64,000 nt of DNA from Acidihalobacter aeolianus (GTDB taxonomy: Bacteria > Pseudomonadota > Gammaproteobacteria > DSM-5130 > Acidihalobacteraceae), in contig NZ_CP017448.1 of assembly GCF_001753165.1 (NCBI RefSeq), positions 2,498,462 through 2,562,461 of the forward strand. Reading direction: 5' to 3'. This document shows, piece by piece, positions 1 to 10,050 of this stretch; within the stretch, counting starts at the first letter, position 1; each line of letters begins with the position of its first letter. The position numbers and the translations under genes were made by a program. The notes beneath the pieces were generated by a model. It saw only the letters and a list, made by a program, of their open reading frames with translations, searched no databases and was not told where the DNA came from.

Positions 1-15
1 CAGATTAAGTGCCAC
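1..15 (-). CDS. rplJ: 50S ribosomal protein L10, first five codons only
   Basis: Reading the minus strand to the window edge gives GTG GCA CTT AAT CTG, that is (M)ALNL, the usual start of ribosomal protein L10. A GGAG Shine-Dalgarno lies at 23..26, seven bases before the GTG. It follows rplA in the standard rplKAJL order, and the rest of the gene lies outside the window. L10 holds the L7/L12 dimers on the ribosomal stalk. Confidence 0.8.
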
Positions 16-241
16 GCTACTTCTCCAGCTCGGGGGGGCGAAAATCGCCTCACCGTCTACAACAGACCCCGCCGTTTATATCGACGAGGCACCCACGATG
101 CCCCAAGCTTTCGTTTTGACTCGGGTCACACCGTCTACGCAGGCAAGATGTTGCCATTAAGCCCGAAGGCACCTGCGGTCTGGGACGATGTACGTCCTGT
201 ACAAGCCCGGCCACGGCTTCCTGCCGCGACCTGTGCTGGCC
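16..241 (-). promoter_or_regulatory. L10 (rplJ) mRNA leader
   Basis: This 226-base gap between rplA and rplJ has no ORF of its own. On the minus strand it carries the segment GCCTGCGTAGACGGTG (about 129..144), which resembles the enterobacterial rplJ leader where the L10-L7/L12 complex binds to repress rplJL translation. The 10-mer GTAGACGGTG occurs a second time nearer the gene (51..60), and a small hairpin GGCGA-TTT-TCGCC sits at 37..49 just before the rplJ Shine-Dalgarno. The leader role is inferred from position and this motif. Confidence 0.6.
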
Positions 242-937
242 TTAGAGCACCAGCGAACTCTGATCGACCGGGATACCGGGCCCCATAGTCGACGATACGG
301 TCACACGCTTGATGTAAACACCCTTCGAAGTCGAAGGCTTGGCCTTGACCAGATCGGCCATCAACGCGTTCAGGTTACCGGCAAGGGCTTCGACCTCGAA
401 ACCCGCCTTGCCGATGCTGCAATGGATAATGCCGGCCTTATCGGTGCGATAGCGCACCTGGCCACCCTTGGCGTTTTTCACCGCCGTGGCGACATCGGGT
501 GTCACAGTACCCACCTTGGGGTTCGGCATCAGGCCTCGCGGACCCAGGATCTGGCCCAACTGACCGACGATGCGCATCGCATCCGGCGAGGCGATCACGA
601 CATCGAAATCCAGCTTGCCGGCCTTCACTTCCGCGGCCAGATCATCCATCCCGACCTTGTCCGCGCCGGCGGCGAGGGCCGCTTCGGCATTGGCACCCTG
701 AGTAAACACGGCGACGCGCACCGTCTTGCCGGTGCCGTTGGGCAACACGGTCGAGCCGCGCACGACCTGATCGGACTTACGAGGATCCACGCCCAGATTG
801 ACGGAGACATCGATCGACTCGGCAAATTTCGCCTGGGCGCACGACTTGATCAGGGCCAGAGCCTCATCGAGCGTATAGCTCTTGCCGGGCTCGATCTTCT
901 CGCGAATCGCCTGCATGCGTTTGCTCAGCTTAGCCAT
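242..937 (-). CDS. rplA: 50S ribosomal protein L1
   Basis: A 231-residue L1, the family's normal length, beginning [16 protein letters not shown]1 binds 23S rRNA at the stalk that releases deacylated tRNA and in many bacteria represses its own operon. The ATG at 935..937 is chosen because the longer open frame upstream runs into rplK and is not L1-like. Only one base separates the rplK stop from this start, so the genes are translationally coupled. The signature [15 protein letters not shown] in the middle of the protein is intact. Confidence 0.97.
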   Translation of the reverse strand: MAKLSKRMQAIREKIEPGKSYTLDEALALIKSCAQAKFAESIDVSVNLGVDPRKSDQVVRGSTVLPNGTGKTVRVAVFTQGANAEAALAAGADKVGMDDLAAEVKAGKLDFDVVIASPDAMRIVGQLGQILGPRGLMPNPKVGTVTPDVATAVKNAKGGQVRYRTDKAGIIHCSIGKAGFEVEALAGNLNALMADLVKAKPSTSKGVYIKRVTVSSTMGPGIPVDQSSLVL

Positions 938-938
938 C

Positions 939-1370
939 TCACACCCCCTCCACATTGAGGCCCATCGAACGCGCACTACCGGCGATGGTACGCACCGCGG
1001 CATCCAGGTCGGCGGCCGTCAAATCGGGGGTCTTGGCCTTGGCAATCTCTTCGAGCTGCTCACGCGTCACGGTACCCACCTTGACCGTGTTCGGCGTGCT
1101 GCTGCCCTTGGGAATGCCCAGTGCCTTCTTGAGCAGTACCGAGGCCGGCGGCGTCTTGGTGATGAAGGTGAAGCTGCGGTCGGAATAGACCGTAATCACC
1201 ACCGGTAGCGGCAGGCCTGCCTCAACATTCTGGGTCTGCGCGTTGAATGCCTTGCAGAACTCCATGATGTTGACGCCATGCTGGCCCAGTGCGGGACCAA
1301 CCGGCGGACTCGGGTTGGCCTGACCTGCGGCCACCTGCAGCTTGATGTAACCCGTTACCTTCTTTGCCAT
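939..1370 (-). CDS. rplK: 50S ribosomal protein L11
   Basis: A 143-residue L11 beginning [20 protein letters not shown] and followed by [19 protein letters not shown], the conserved N-terminal domain that meets translation factors and RelA. The C-terminal rRNA-binding domain is complete, ending near [10 protein letters not shown]. The minus strand has AAGGAGATGAA just before the start. It lies 70 bases downstream of nusG and one base before rplA, the usual rplKA pair. Confidence 0.97.
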   Translation of the reverse strand: MAKKVTGYIKLQVAAGQANPSPPVGPALGQHGVNIMEFCKAFNAQTQNVEAGLPLPVVITVYSDRSFTFITKTPPASVLLKKALGIPKGSSTPNTVKVGTVTREQLEEIAKAKTPDLTAADLDAAVRTIAGSARSMGLNVEGV

Positions 1371-1440
1371 TTCATCTCCTTCGGGTGCAAGCGCCTCGCG
1401 GCTCCCCGAATCGTGTCAACAGACGCACCCCAGCGCGCGC

Positions 1441-1971
1441 CTAAACCTTTTCGACTTGATGGAAGTCGAGCTCCACCGGAGTGGAGCGCCCGAAGATCTG
1501 CACTGCCACCAACAAGCGACTCTTGTCGTAATTGACTTCTTCCACCACGCCGTTGAAATCGTTGAACGGCCCCTCGATCACGCGCACCACCTCGCCGACC
1601 TCGAACAGCACCTTCGGGCGCGGCTTTTCCACGCCTTCCTGGATACGGCTGAGTATGGTGTCGGCCTCCTTGTCGGTGATCGGCGAAGGCTTGTCCGGCG
1701 TACCACCGATGAAACCGAGCACCCGAGGCACCGAACGGATCAGATGCCAGGTTTCCTCGCTCATGTCCATCTGCACGAGCACGTAACCCGGGAAGAATTT
1801 CCGCTCGCTGCGGCGCTTCTGCCCCTCGCGCATCTCCACGACTTCTTCGGTAGGGACCAGGACCTGCCCGAAGTGATCCTCCATGCCGGCGCGACGTACA
1901 CGCTCCTCAATGGCGCGCTTAACCTGCTGCTCGAAACCGGAATAGGCGTGTACCACGTACCAACGCAACAT
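1441..1971 (-). CDS. nusG: Transcription termination/antitermination factor NusG
   Basis: A 176-residue NusG. The N-terminal NGN domain starts [20 protein letters not shown] and binds RNA polymerase. A C-terminal KOW domain (from about [17 protein letters not shown]) contacts NusE/S10 or Rho. The ATG at 1969..1971 matches the family start; the open frame continues 13 codons upstream but overlaps secE. It is two bases downstream of secE, an order conserved across bacteria. Confidence 0.96.
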   Translation of the reverse strand: MLRWYVVHAYSGFEQQVKRAIEERVRRAGMEDHFGQVLVPTEEVVEMREGQKRRSERKFFPGYVLVQMDMSEETWHLIRSVPRVLGFIGGTPDKPSPITDKEADTILSRIQEGVEKPRPKVLFEVGEVVRVIEGPFNDFNGVVEEVNYDKSRLLVAVQIFGRSTPVELDFHQVEKV

Positions 1972-1973
1972 GA

Positions 1974-2351
1974 TCAGCCCCCGTATCCCATCAAATGCTT
2001 CACAACCCAACCGAGCAGCGTATCCAGTAACCAGAGAAACACGCCCATGACGAGCACCATGGCCACGACGACCAGGGTCACCTGCGTGGTTTCCGCCCGC
2101 GAGGGCCAGACCATCTTGCGCACTTCCGTGCGCGAACCTTGCAGGAATCCCCAGGCATTCTTGCCGGGTACCGTGGTCACGAACACACCCACCGCAACAC
2201 CGCCAATCGCCAACAGCCCGATCACGCGCACTACCAGCATCTCGTGTGAGAAGTAGTAGAACCCGCCGACGCCCAGCGCCAGCAACAATAACGTGATCGC
2301 GATCTTCACCGTATCGAGGGCTGACCCTCCAGAAGCGGCCTTTTCAGCCAT
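1974..2351 (-). CDS. secE: Preprotein translocase subunit SecE
   Basis: A 125-residue SecE with three membrane segments, the long proteobacterial form. Two N-terminal helices (about residues 15-60) are followed by the conserved cytoplasmic amphipathic helix with [16 protein letters not shown] and a last membrane helix. SecE clamps SecY in the Sec channel. The ATG at 2349..2351 is preferred to the longer frame because upstream codons run into tRNA-Trp. It is followed directly by nusG. Confidence 0.95.
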   Translation of the reverse strand: MAEKAASGGSALDTVKIAITLLLLALGVGGFYYFSHEMLVVRVIGLLAIGGVAVGVFVTTVPGKNAWGFLQGSRTEVRKMVWPSRAETTQVTLVVVAMVLVMGVFLWLLDTLLGWVVKHLMGYGG

Positions 2352-2405
2352 GCTATGCCCAACGTTCAGATAATGGGCCGGCAGCAACGCCGGGCCCGAT
2401 GAATA

Positions 2406-2481
<76 letters not shown>

Positions 2482-2536
2482 ATTCATCCAGACCGCGCGC
2501 CAGCAAAGCCCGGCGCGCGTTCGCGCGAAGCGCGAC

Positions 2537-3727
<1,191 letters not shown>

Positions 3728-3814
3728 TAAAGCACCCCAGTTTCCACGACTGACATCATTTCAGGACATACGCAGCGACGTTGCTCGACTGCACTCAATT
3801 AACCTTACAAAGTA

Positions 3815-3890
<76 letters not shown>

Positions 3891-3930
3891 GCTTTGCATA
3901 TTTCCAGCCCCAACCGGCCAAACCAACCAA

Positions 3931-4004
<74 letters not shown>

Positions 4005-4048
4005 CTGCGGAACGTCTCGCGACCATTCACCGGTCAAGCAGAACTGTG

Positions 4049-4133
4049 TGGTGGAGGGGGGAGGATTCGAACCTCCGAAGGCTGAGCCAGCAGATTTACA
4101 GTCTGCCCCCTTTGGCCGCTCGGGAACCCCTCC
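4049..4133 (-). tRNA. tyrU: tRNA-Tyr (anticodon GTA)
   Basis: An 85-base class II tRNA on the minus strand with a long variable arm, anticodon loop TGTAAAT (GTA), GGTTCGAATCC T arm and encoded CCA. It is first in the tRNA-tuf transcription unit. Confidence 0.95.
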
Positions 4134-4148
4134 AATACAAAGGCGGGA

Positions 4149-4178
4149 ATTCTCTTCTAATTGAAGACCGCTTGTCAA
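4149..4178 (-). promoter_or_regulatory. Promoter of the tRNA-tuf operon
   Basis: On the minus strand a perfect -35 TTGACA (4173..4178) is followed after 18 bases by GAGAAT (4149..4154, 4 of 6 matches to TATAAT). A GC-rich discriminator CCCGCC follows, typical of stringently controlled stable-RNA promoters. It ends about 15 bases before tRNA-Tyr. The -10 is weak, so this is a prediction. Confidence 0.5.
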
Positions 4179-4284
4179 CCTCGCAAACACGCTCCCCGAG
4201 CCTAAAAAGTCTGCTAACATCCCGGGCGAACCGGCGCCAAAATCATTGGCGCTCCGCTTGCAGGCCGGAGACTATACACGCGCC

Positions 4285-5625
4285 ATGAAGATCACGATAT
4301 ACGGATCGGGTTACGTAGGGCTGGTGACAGGGGCGTGTCTGGCCCAGGTGGGCAATCACGTGCTCTGCGTCGACGTCGATCCCGACAAGATCCGGCGCCT
4401 CGAACAGGGCGACATCCCCATCTACGAGCCCGGCCTCGACAAGCTCGTGCGCGACAACGCCGCCGCCGGCCGCCTGCGCTTCACCCTCGACGCCGCCGAG
4501 GGCGTCAAGCATGGCCTGTTCCAGTTCATCGCCGTCGGCACCCCGCCCGACGAGGACGGCTCGGCCGATCTGCGCCATGTCCTTGAGGTCGCCCGTACCG
4601 TCGGACGCCACATGGACGAGTATCGGGTGGTGATCAACAAGTCGACCGTGCCCGTGGGCACCGCCGACCGTGTCCGCGCGGCCCTCGCCGAGGCCCTCGC
4701 CGCGCGCGGGGTGACGGCGGAGTTCGATGTGGTCTCGAATCCGGAGTTCCTCAAGGAGGGCGCGGCCATCGAGGACTTCATGAAGCCCGACCGCATCGTG
4801 GTCGGCACGGACAATCCGCGCACCGGCGAGCTGATGCGGGCGCTGTATGCGCCCTTCAACCGCAGCCACGAGCGCGTGGTGCTGATGGATGTGCGTTCGG
4901 CCGAGCTGACCAAGTACGCGGCCAATGCCCTGCTGGCCACCAAGATCAGTTTCATGAACGAGCTGGCCAATCTGGCCGAGCGCCTGGGCGCGGACATCGA
5001 GGCGGTGCGCGTGGGCATCGGCTCGGACCCGCGTATCGGCTATCACTTCATCTATCCGGGCTGCGGCTACGGCGGCTCGTGCTTCCCCAAGGACGTGAAG
5101 GCCCTGGAGCGCACGGCGCGCGGCAGCGGCTATCAGGCCGAGCTGCTGGCCGCAGTGGAGTCGGTCAACGAGCGCCAGAAGCAGCGCCTGTTCGAGAAGC
5201 TGCACGCGCACTTCGACGGCAACCTCAAGGGCCGCAGCTTCGCCCTCTGGGGCCTGGCCTTCAAGCCCAACACCGACGACATGCGCGAGGCCCCCAGCCG
5301 CACCCTGATGGAGGCGTTGTGGGACGCCGGTGCCCGTGTGCAGGCCTATGACCCGGTCGCCATGCACGAGTGCCGTCGGATCTACGGCGAACGGCCCGAT
5401 CTTGCCCTGTGCGACAGCCCCGAGGACACCCTGGAGGGCGCCGACGCGCTGCTCATCGTCACCGAGTGGACTCACTTCCGCAGTCCCGACTTCGACCTCA
5501 TCAAACAAAAACTCGCCCACCCCCTCATCCTCGACGGCCGCAACCTCTACGACCCCAAACTCCTACAGCAGCTCGGCTTCCAATACCTCGCCATCGGTAG
5601 GGGTCAGGTACCGCCAACGGAGTGA
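4285..5625 (+). CDS. ugd: UDP-glucose 6-dehydrogenase
   Basis: A 446-residue UDP-glucose dehydrogenase, which oxidises UDP-glucose to UDP-glucuronate with two NAD+ for polysaccharide or LPS precursors. The N-terminal Rossmann fold starts [16 protein letters not shown]. The catalytic cysteine is in [13 protein letters not shown] near residue 265, and the C-terminal UDP-binding domain has [16 protein letters not shown]. The ATG at 4285 gives the canonical start; upstream codons are not family-like. It is divergent from the tRNA operon and precedes mrdA by 76 bases. No exopolysaccharide genes flank it. Confidence 0.95.
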   Translation: MKITIYGSGYVGLVTGACLAQVGNHVLCVDVDPDKIRRLEQGDIPIYEPGLDKLVRDNAAAGRLRFTLDAAEGVKHGLFQFIAVGTPPDEDGSADLRHVLEVARTVGRHMDEYRVVINKSTVPVGTADRVRAALAEALAARGVTAEFDVVSNPEFLKEGAAIEDFMKPDRIVVGTDNPRTGELMRALYAPFNRSHERVVLMDVRSAELTKYAANALLATKISFMNELANLAERLGADIEAVRVGIGSDPRIGYHFIYPGCGYGGSCFPKDVKALERTARGSGYQAELLAAVESVNERQKQRLFEKLHAHFDGNLKGRSFALWGLAFKPNTDDMREAPSRTLMEALWDAGARVQAYDPVAMHECRRIYGERPDLALCDSPEDTLEGADALLIVTEWTHFRSPDFDLIKQKLAHPLILDGRNLYDPKLLQQLGFQYLAIGRGQVPPTE

Positions 5626-5701
5626 CGGCCTCGATCTGGAACGAATGTGGCCACTGACTGAACATTTGCGTTACAGCCAGGTCGAACCCCGCTGGACGTA
5701 A

Positions 5702-7657
5702 GTGCGCCGCGCCGCGGCCGCAGCAGAGCAGCGAACACCTTCAGTGAAGCGACGGTACCCACTCGCAGATCCGGCAAGTCAGAAACGACTGTTCAATTAC
5801 CGCACGCTCGCCACAGCGTTTGCGGTCATCGTTCTGTTCGTCGCGGCGATCGCCAGGCTGGCTCAACTGCAGCTATTCGACCATCGCGACTATGCCCAGG
5901 CTGCGCGTGAGAACCGTGTCCGAGTACAACCCATCCCACCGCCCCGGGGACTGATATACAGCCGCAATGGGCGCCTGCTTGCCGAAAACATACCCAGCTA
6001 CAGCCTCGCAGTCATTCCCGACGAGGTGCATGATCTTCATGCCACGCTCGCAGCGCTGGGCCGCATCATCAAATTGACTCCTGACGACCTGCATAGCTTC
6101 GACGCCTTGCGCAGGGTCACTCCCGGCTACCGCGCCATTCCGCTCGCCACACACTTGAGCCAGGACGCTCTGGCAAGTTTTGCGGTCAACCGCTATCGCT
6201 TTCCGGGCGTCGAGATACAGTCCCGCCTGAGGCGCTACTACCCTTATGCCAATCTCACCGCCGACACGGTGGGCTATGTCGGGCGCATCAGCGAATCGGA
6301 CCTGCATCAGGTCGACCCCAGCCAATATGCCGGAACCGCATATTTCGGCAAGAACGGACTCGAACTCGCCAATCAAGCGCTTCTGCACGGGACACCCGGT
6401 TACAAGGTGCTCGAAGTTGATGCCAACGGCCAGCCCGTTGGCACACTCAAACGCCATCTGCCAAGGCCCGGACAGGATCTGATTCTGACCTTGGATATAG
6501 GCCTGCAACGTGTGGCTCAGAAAGCCATGCAAGGCAAGCGCGGTGCAGTCGTGGTGATGAACCCCCGCACTGGCGCCATCCTGGCCGCCGTATCCAATCC
6601 GGATTACGACCCCAACTGGTTTGTCGATGGCATCTCCAATCGGCGTTACCACGAACTCGTGAACGACCCCGGTAACCCGCTGTGGAATCGCGCCTTCGCA
6701 GCCGGTTATGCGCCTGGCTCGACCATCAAACCATTCATCGCCCTGGCCGGTCTGGATGCGGGTCTGATCAAACCTCAGACCGAAGTATTCTCCGGGCCTT
6801 ACTACATCATTCCGGGCGACACCACTCACCATAAATTCTGGGACTGGACACCCTACGGACACGGCTGGACCGACCTGACCAAGGCGATCGCCCAGTCCGT
6901 AGACACCTACTTCTACCCGCTCGCCTACCAGTTGGGCATCAAGCGCATCGACGGCACGCTGAGCCGCTTTGGCTTCGGCCAGCGCCCCGCCCTGCGCGTT
7001 CCCGGGGTCTCCGCCGGAGTGCTGCCGTCGCCAGCCTGGAAAGAACGCACGCAAGGGCATGGCTGGTATCCAGGCGACACGGTGGTAATGGGCATCGGCC
7101 AGGGTTATCTGCAAGTCACCCCATTGCAGCTGGCGGCTGCGGTTTCCGAGATCGCCATGCACGGCCGCGGCTTCAGACCACACCTGCTGCGCGCGCTCCG
7201 CAATCCAGTCGACGGTAAAATTACACCGATCCCCCCACAACCCTTGGCACCGATCGAGCTCAAGCGATGGGCATATTGGAACGACGTCATCGCCGGCATG
7301 CAGGCGGTGGTCAATTCACCCGCAGGCACGGCGTATCAGGAATTCCAGGGATTTCCGCTCCCCGTTGCCGGCAAGACCGGTACGGCGCAGGTCTTCGCCA
7401 ATCCCAAAAATCCATTCCAGCAGCACAAGCAGCTACCATATCGCCTGCGCGACAACGCCCTGTTCGAGGCCTTCACGCCGATCGACCACCCGGAACTCGC
7501 CGTGGTCGTGATCGTCGAGCATGCGGGCGACCGCCTGGGGCCGGCCTCGACCATCACACGCAAAATCATGAATTACTGGTTGGCACATCGTCGGCTCATC
7601 GAACATCCAGACACCCCCGTTTCACTGCAACCCTTCACACGGAAGCCGACGCACTGA
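5702..7657 (+). CDS. mrdA: Penicillin-binding protein 2 (peptidoglycan DD-transpeptidase)
   Basis: A 651-residue class B PBP2 that cross-links peptidoglycan in the elongasome with RodA. One N-terminal membrane helix lies at about residues 33-55, then the PBP dimer domain with PPPRGLIYSRNGRLLAEN, then the transpeptidase. Catalytic motifs are intact: STIK with Ser340, SVD (SxN box) and KTGT. The GTG at 5702 is a weak start; a GTG about 14 codons in (SVKRRYPL) aligns better with other PBP2 proteins. mreBCD are not upstream; ugd is. A PBP5-like gene and rodA follow on the same strand. Confidence 0.94.
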   Translation: MRRAAAAAEQRTPSVKRRYPLADPASQKRLFNYRTLATAFAVIVLFVAAIARLAQLQLFDHRDYAQAARENRVRVQPIPPPRGLIYSRNGRLLAENIPSYSLAVIPDEVHDLHATLAALGRIIKLTPDDLHSFDALRRVTPGYRAIPLATHLSQDALASFAVNRYRFPGVEIQSRLRRYYPYANLTADTVGYVGRISESDLHQVDPSQYAGTAYFGKNGLELANQALLHGTPGYKVLEVDANGQPVGTLKRHLPRPGQDLILTLDIGLQRVAQKAMQGKRGAVVVMNPRTGAILAAVSNPDYDPNWFVDGISNRRYHELVNDPGNPLWNRAFAAGYAPGSTIKPFIALAGLDAGLIKPQTEVFSGPYYIIPGDTTHHKFWDWTPYGHGWTDLTKAIAQSVDTYFYPLAYQLGIKRIDGTLSRFGFGQRPALRVPGVSAGVLPSPAWKERTQGHGWYPGDTVVMGIGQGYLQVTPLQLAAAVSEIAMHGRGFRPHLLRALRNPVDGKITPIPPQPLAPIELKRWAYWNDVIAGMQAVVNSPAGTAYQEFQGFPLPVAGKTGTAQVFANPKNPFQQHKQLPYRLRDNALFEAFTPIDHPELAVVVIVEHAGDRLGPASTITRKIMNYWLAHRRLIEHPDTPVSLQPFTRKPTH

Positions 7658-7711
7658 ACTTGTGGCAAGGCGGCGGGTCAAGATGAGGGTCCCGATTACC
7701 AGAATCCCCCC

Positions 7712-8899
7712 ATGCCCAGAATTCGCCTGATATACAGCGTCTTGATGACCCTCCTCACGCTCGCTGCAATGCCTTTCGCACACGCGGCCACCCCCCCTAA
7801 CACGGCTCTGGACTTGCTCATCCCACCAGCCCCACATCTGCACACGGGCGGCTATGCGCTGCTCGATGCGTCCAACAGCCAGGTGCTGGCGGCGCAGCAC
7901 CCTGACCGGACGGTCAGCCCGGCCGCCAGCACCAAGCTGATGCTGGCCTATCTCGTGTTCGACGAACTGACCACGGGCCAGGTTTCCCCCACTACCCGCC
8001 TACCTGTCAGTACGACGGCCTGGCACACCCCCGGCTCGTCGATGTTTCTCAAACCCGGGACACAAGTCAGCATCGCCCATCTGCTCGATGGCCTGATCAC
8101 CGACGGCGGCAATGATGCCGCCGTATGTCTGGCACAGGGTGTCGCCGGCACGCAGTCGGCTGCGCTGAGCCTGATGAACCAGACGGCGCAGAGGCTCGGG
8201 CTCAGGCGGACGCACTACGCCTCGGTTGACGGACTGACCGCAGCGGGAGCCCGGACCACTCCGCTGGATGCCGCTAAACTGGGCCAGGCCGTGGTCTCTC
8301 GATTCCCGCAGTACCTAGGCTACTTCCGTCATCGCACGATGCGCTGGAACGGCATCACCCAGATCAGCTTCGACCGCCTGCTCGAACGCGATCCGGCCGC
8401 CCTCGGCCTGACCGTCGGGGACGGCGCACAGGGATATGGCATTGTCGCCGCGGCGCGGCAACACGGCACAACCCTGGTGGCTGCCGTCATGGACACACCA
8501 GCCGACGGACGCAGCGTGGCTGGCGCCTTTGCGCACGTCGCCAGCCAGGCTTATGCCCTGTTGTCATGGGGATTCGACAATTTCGACGCACATACCCTCT
8601 ACCAGCGCAACGAACCGTTGAGGCAGATCCACATACATGGCACTGCAGCACGGGTACCGATCGGCGCACAGCACACCTTGCGCGTCCTCGTACCACGTGG
8701 CTGCTATGATGACCTGCACATCCGCCTGCTGCTCGACAAACACCTGCATGCACCCATACAAAACGGTGTACAAGTCGGCGAAGTCAGTGTGGCACTGCGC
8801 GGAAAGATACTCGCGCAGACACCGGTGATTGCCCTCCACACAGTCGCCCGGGAAAATGGCCTACAACGCCTGGCCGCGGAACTCGGTCACTGGCTGTAG
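7712..8899 (+). CDS. PBP5/DacA-like protein with all three catalytic motifs altered
   Basis: A 395-residue protein with a signal peptide ending near AHA (residue 25), a peptidase S11 (PBP5) domain and the C-terminal PBP5 beta domain. Family members trim the terminal D-Ala of pentapeptides. Here the nucleophile motif PASxTK reads PAASTK, putting Ala72 in place of Ser; SGN reads GGN (132-134); KTG reads TVG (234-236). The fold looks preserved and the frame is open throughout, so it is probably a non-catalytic paralogue with a structural or regulatory job, not a pseudogene. It is between mrdA and rodA, ending 7 bases before rodA. In E. coli dacA lies further downstream, after rlpA. Confidence 0.85.
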   Translation: MPRIRLIYSVLMTLLTLAAMPFAHAATPPNTALDLLIPPAPHLHTGGYALLDASNSQVLAAQHPDRTVSPAASTKLMLAYLVFDELTTGQVSPTTRLPVSTTAWHTPGSSMFLKPGTQVSIAHLLDGLITDGGNDAAVCLAQGVAGTQSAALSLMNQTAQRLGLRRTHYASVDGLTAAGARTTPLDAAKLGQAVVSRFPQYLGYFRHRTMRWNGITQISFDRLLERDPAALGLTVGDGAQGYGIVAAARQHGTTLVAAVMDTPADGRSVAGAFAHVASQAYALLSWGFDNFDAHTLYQRNEPLRQIHIHGTAARVPIGAQHTLRVLVPRGCYDDLHIRLLLDKHLHAPIQNGVQVGEVSVALRGKILAQTPVIALHTVARENGLQRLAAELGHWL

Positions 8900-8906
8900 A
8901 GGAAAC

Positions 8907-10040
8907 ATGGAAAGCCTTTATATCAACCGCGGCACCGGTCACAGCCTGCGTGCACGCATGCGGCGAGCCTCCGCCTGGCTGCGGCTGGACTGGCCACTGG
9001 TGACCGGGATCCTGGGCATCTTCGTGGTCGGCGAACTCGTGCTGTACAGCGCCTCGGGCCAGCACCTCGCCACGGTGGTGCACCAGGGCATCAAATTCGC
9101 CGTCGCCCTGGTGATCATGGTCGCCATCGCCCAAGTGCCGCCGCAACGCTGGCGGCAGCTCAGCCCGTATGCCTACGTGGTCGCCCTGATCATGCTCGCC
9201 GCCGTACTCGGACTCGGTGAAACGGCACTGGGCGCCCGTCGCTGGCTGGACCTCGGCCCCGTGCGCCTGCAGCCCTCGGAATTCATGAAACTCGCCCTGC
9301 CGATGATCCTTGCCTATCTGTTCAGCCGCCGGCCGCTGCCGCTCAATCTGCCGCAGCTGCTGCAGGCGCTGCTCCTGATCGCCCTGCCCGTGGCACTGAT
9401 CGCCAAGGAGCCTGACCTTGGCACTGCCCTGCTGATCGTGATCACCGGACTCGTGGTCATCTTCCTCGCTGGCGTGCGCTACCGCTACCTGCTGATCGGC
9501 ATCGTCATCGCGGCGGCGCTGATCCCGGTCGCCTGGCATTTCATGCACGCCTATCAGCAGGCCCGCATCCTCACCTTTCTCGATCCGCAGAGCGCGCCGC
9601 TGGGGGCGGGCTACCACATCATCCAGTCGACCATCGCCATCGGCTCCAGCGGGATGTACGGACTAGGCTGGCTGCACGCGCCGCAGGCCCAGCTCGGCTT
9701 TCTCCCGGAAAGCCGCACCGACTTCATCTTCGCCGTGTTCGGCGAGGAATTCGGGTTCGCCGGGACGGTCGCGCTGCTCAGCGGCTACGCCTTCATCATC
9801 CTGCGCGGGCTGTACATCGCCTGGCGGGCCCACGACAACTACTCTCGCCTGCTCGCGGGCACCCTGTCGCTGACCTTCGCCATGTACGTGTTCGTGAACG
9901 TGGGCATGACCATGGGGCTATTGCCCGTGGTCGGCGTGCCGCTGCCGTTTATGAGCTACGGCGGTACCTCGCTCGTCACCATGGCCGCGGCCATGGGATT
10001 GCTGCAGAGCATCGCCCGCCACCGGCCTCTGATGCGCTGA
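8907..10040 (+). CDS. rodA: Rod-shape-determining SEDS glycosyltransferase RodA
   Basis: A 377-residue polytopic SEDS protein, the peptidoglycan glycosyltransferase paired with PBP2 in lateral wall synthesis. It has about ten membrane helices, the motif RRWLDLGPVRLQPSEFMKL, the loop with the catalytic-region residues around EPDLGTALL, and the C-terminal VVGVPLPFMSYGGTS. The start ATG at 8907 follows AGAGGA that overlaps the end of the PBP5-like gene, so the two are coupled. The longer in-frame start inside the previous gene is not needed. Confidence 0.95.
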   Translation: MESLYINRGTGHSLRARMRRASAWLRLDWPLVTGILGIFVVGELVLYSASGQHLATVVHQGIKFAVALVIMVAIAQVPPQRWRQLSPYAYVVALIMLAAVLGLGETALGARRWLDLGPVRLQPSEFMKLALPMILAYLFSRRPLPLNLPQLLQALLLIALPVALIAKEPDLGTALLIVITGLVVIFLAGVRYRYLLIGIVIAAALIPVAWHFMHAYQQARILTFLDPQSAPLGAGYHIIQSTIAIGSSGMYGLGWLHAPQAQLGFLPESRTDFIFAVFGEEFGFAGTVALLSGYAFIILRGLYIAWRAHDNYSRLLAGTLSLTFAMYVFVNVGMTMGLLPVVGVPLPFMSYGGTSLVTMAAAMGLLQSIARHRPLMR

Positions 10041-10050
10041 ACGCGCGGTT

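Noticed and set aside
4243-5520. Open frame of 425 codons antisense to ugd
   Set aside because: Its His/Gly/Ala-rich translation is the mirror of a strong ugd coding frame.
7712-8899. PBP5-like gene as an ordinary active DacA
   Set aside because: All three catalytic motifs read wrong when aligned to E. coli PBP5; calling it an active carboxypeptidase is not supported.
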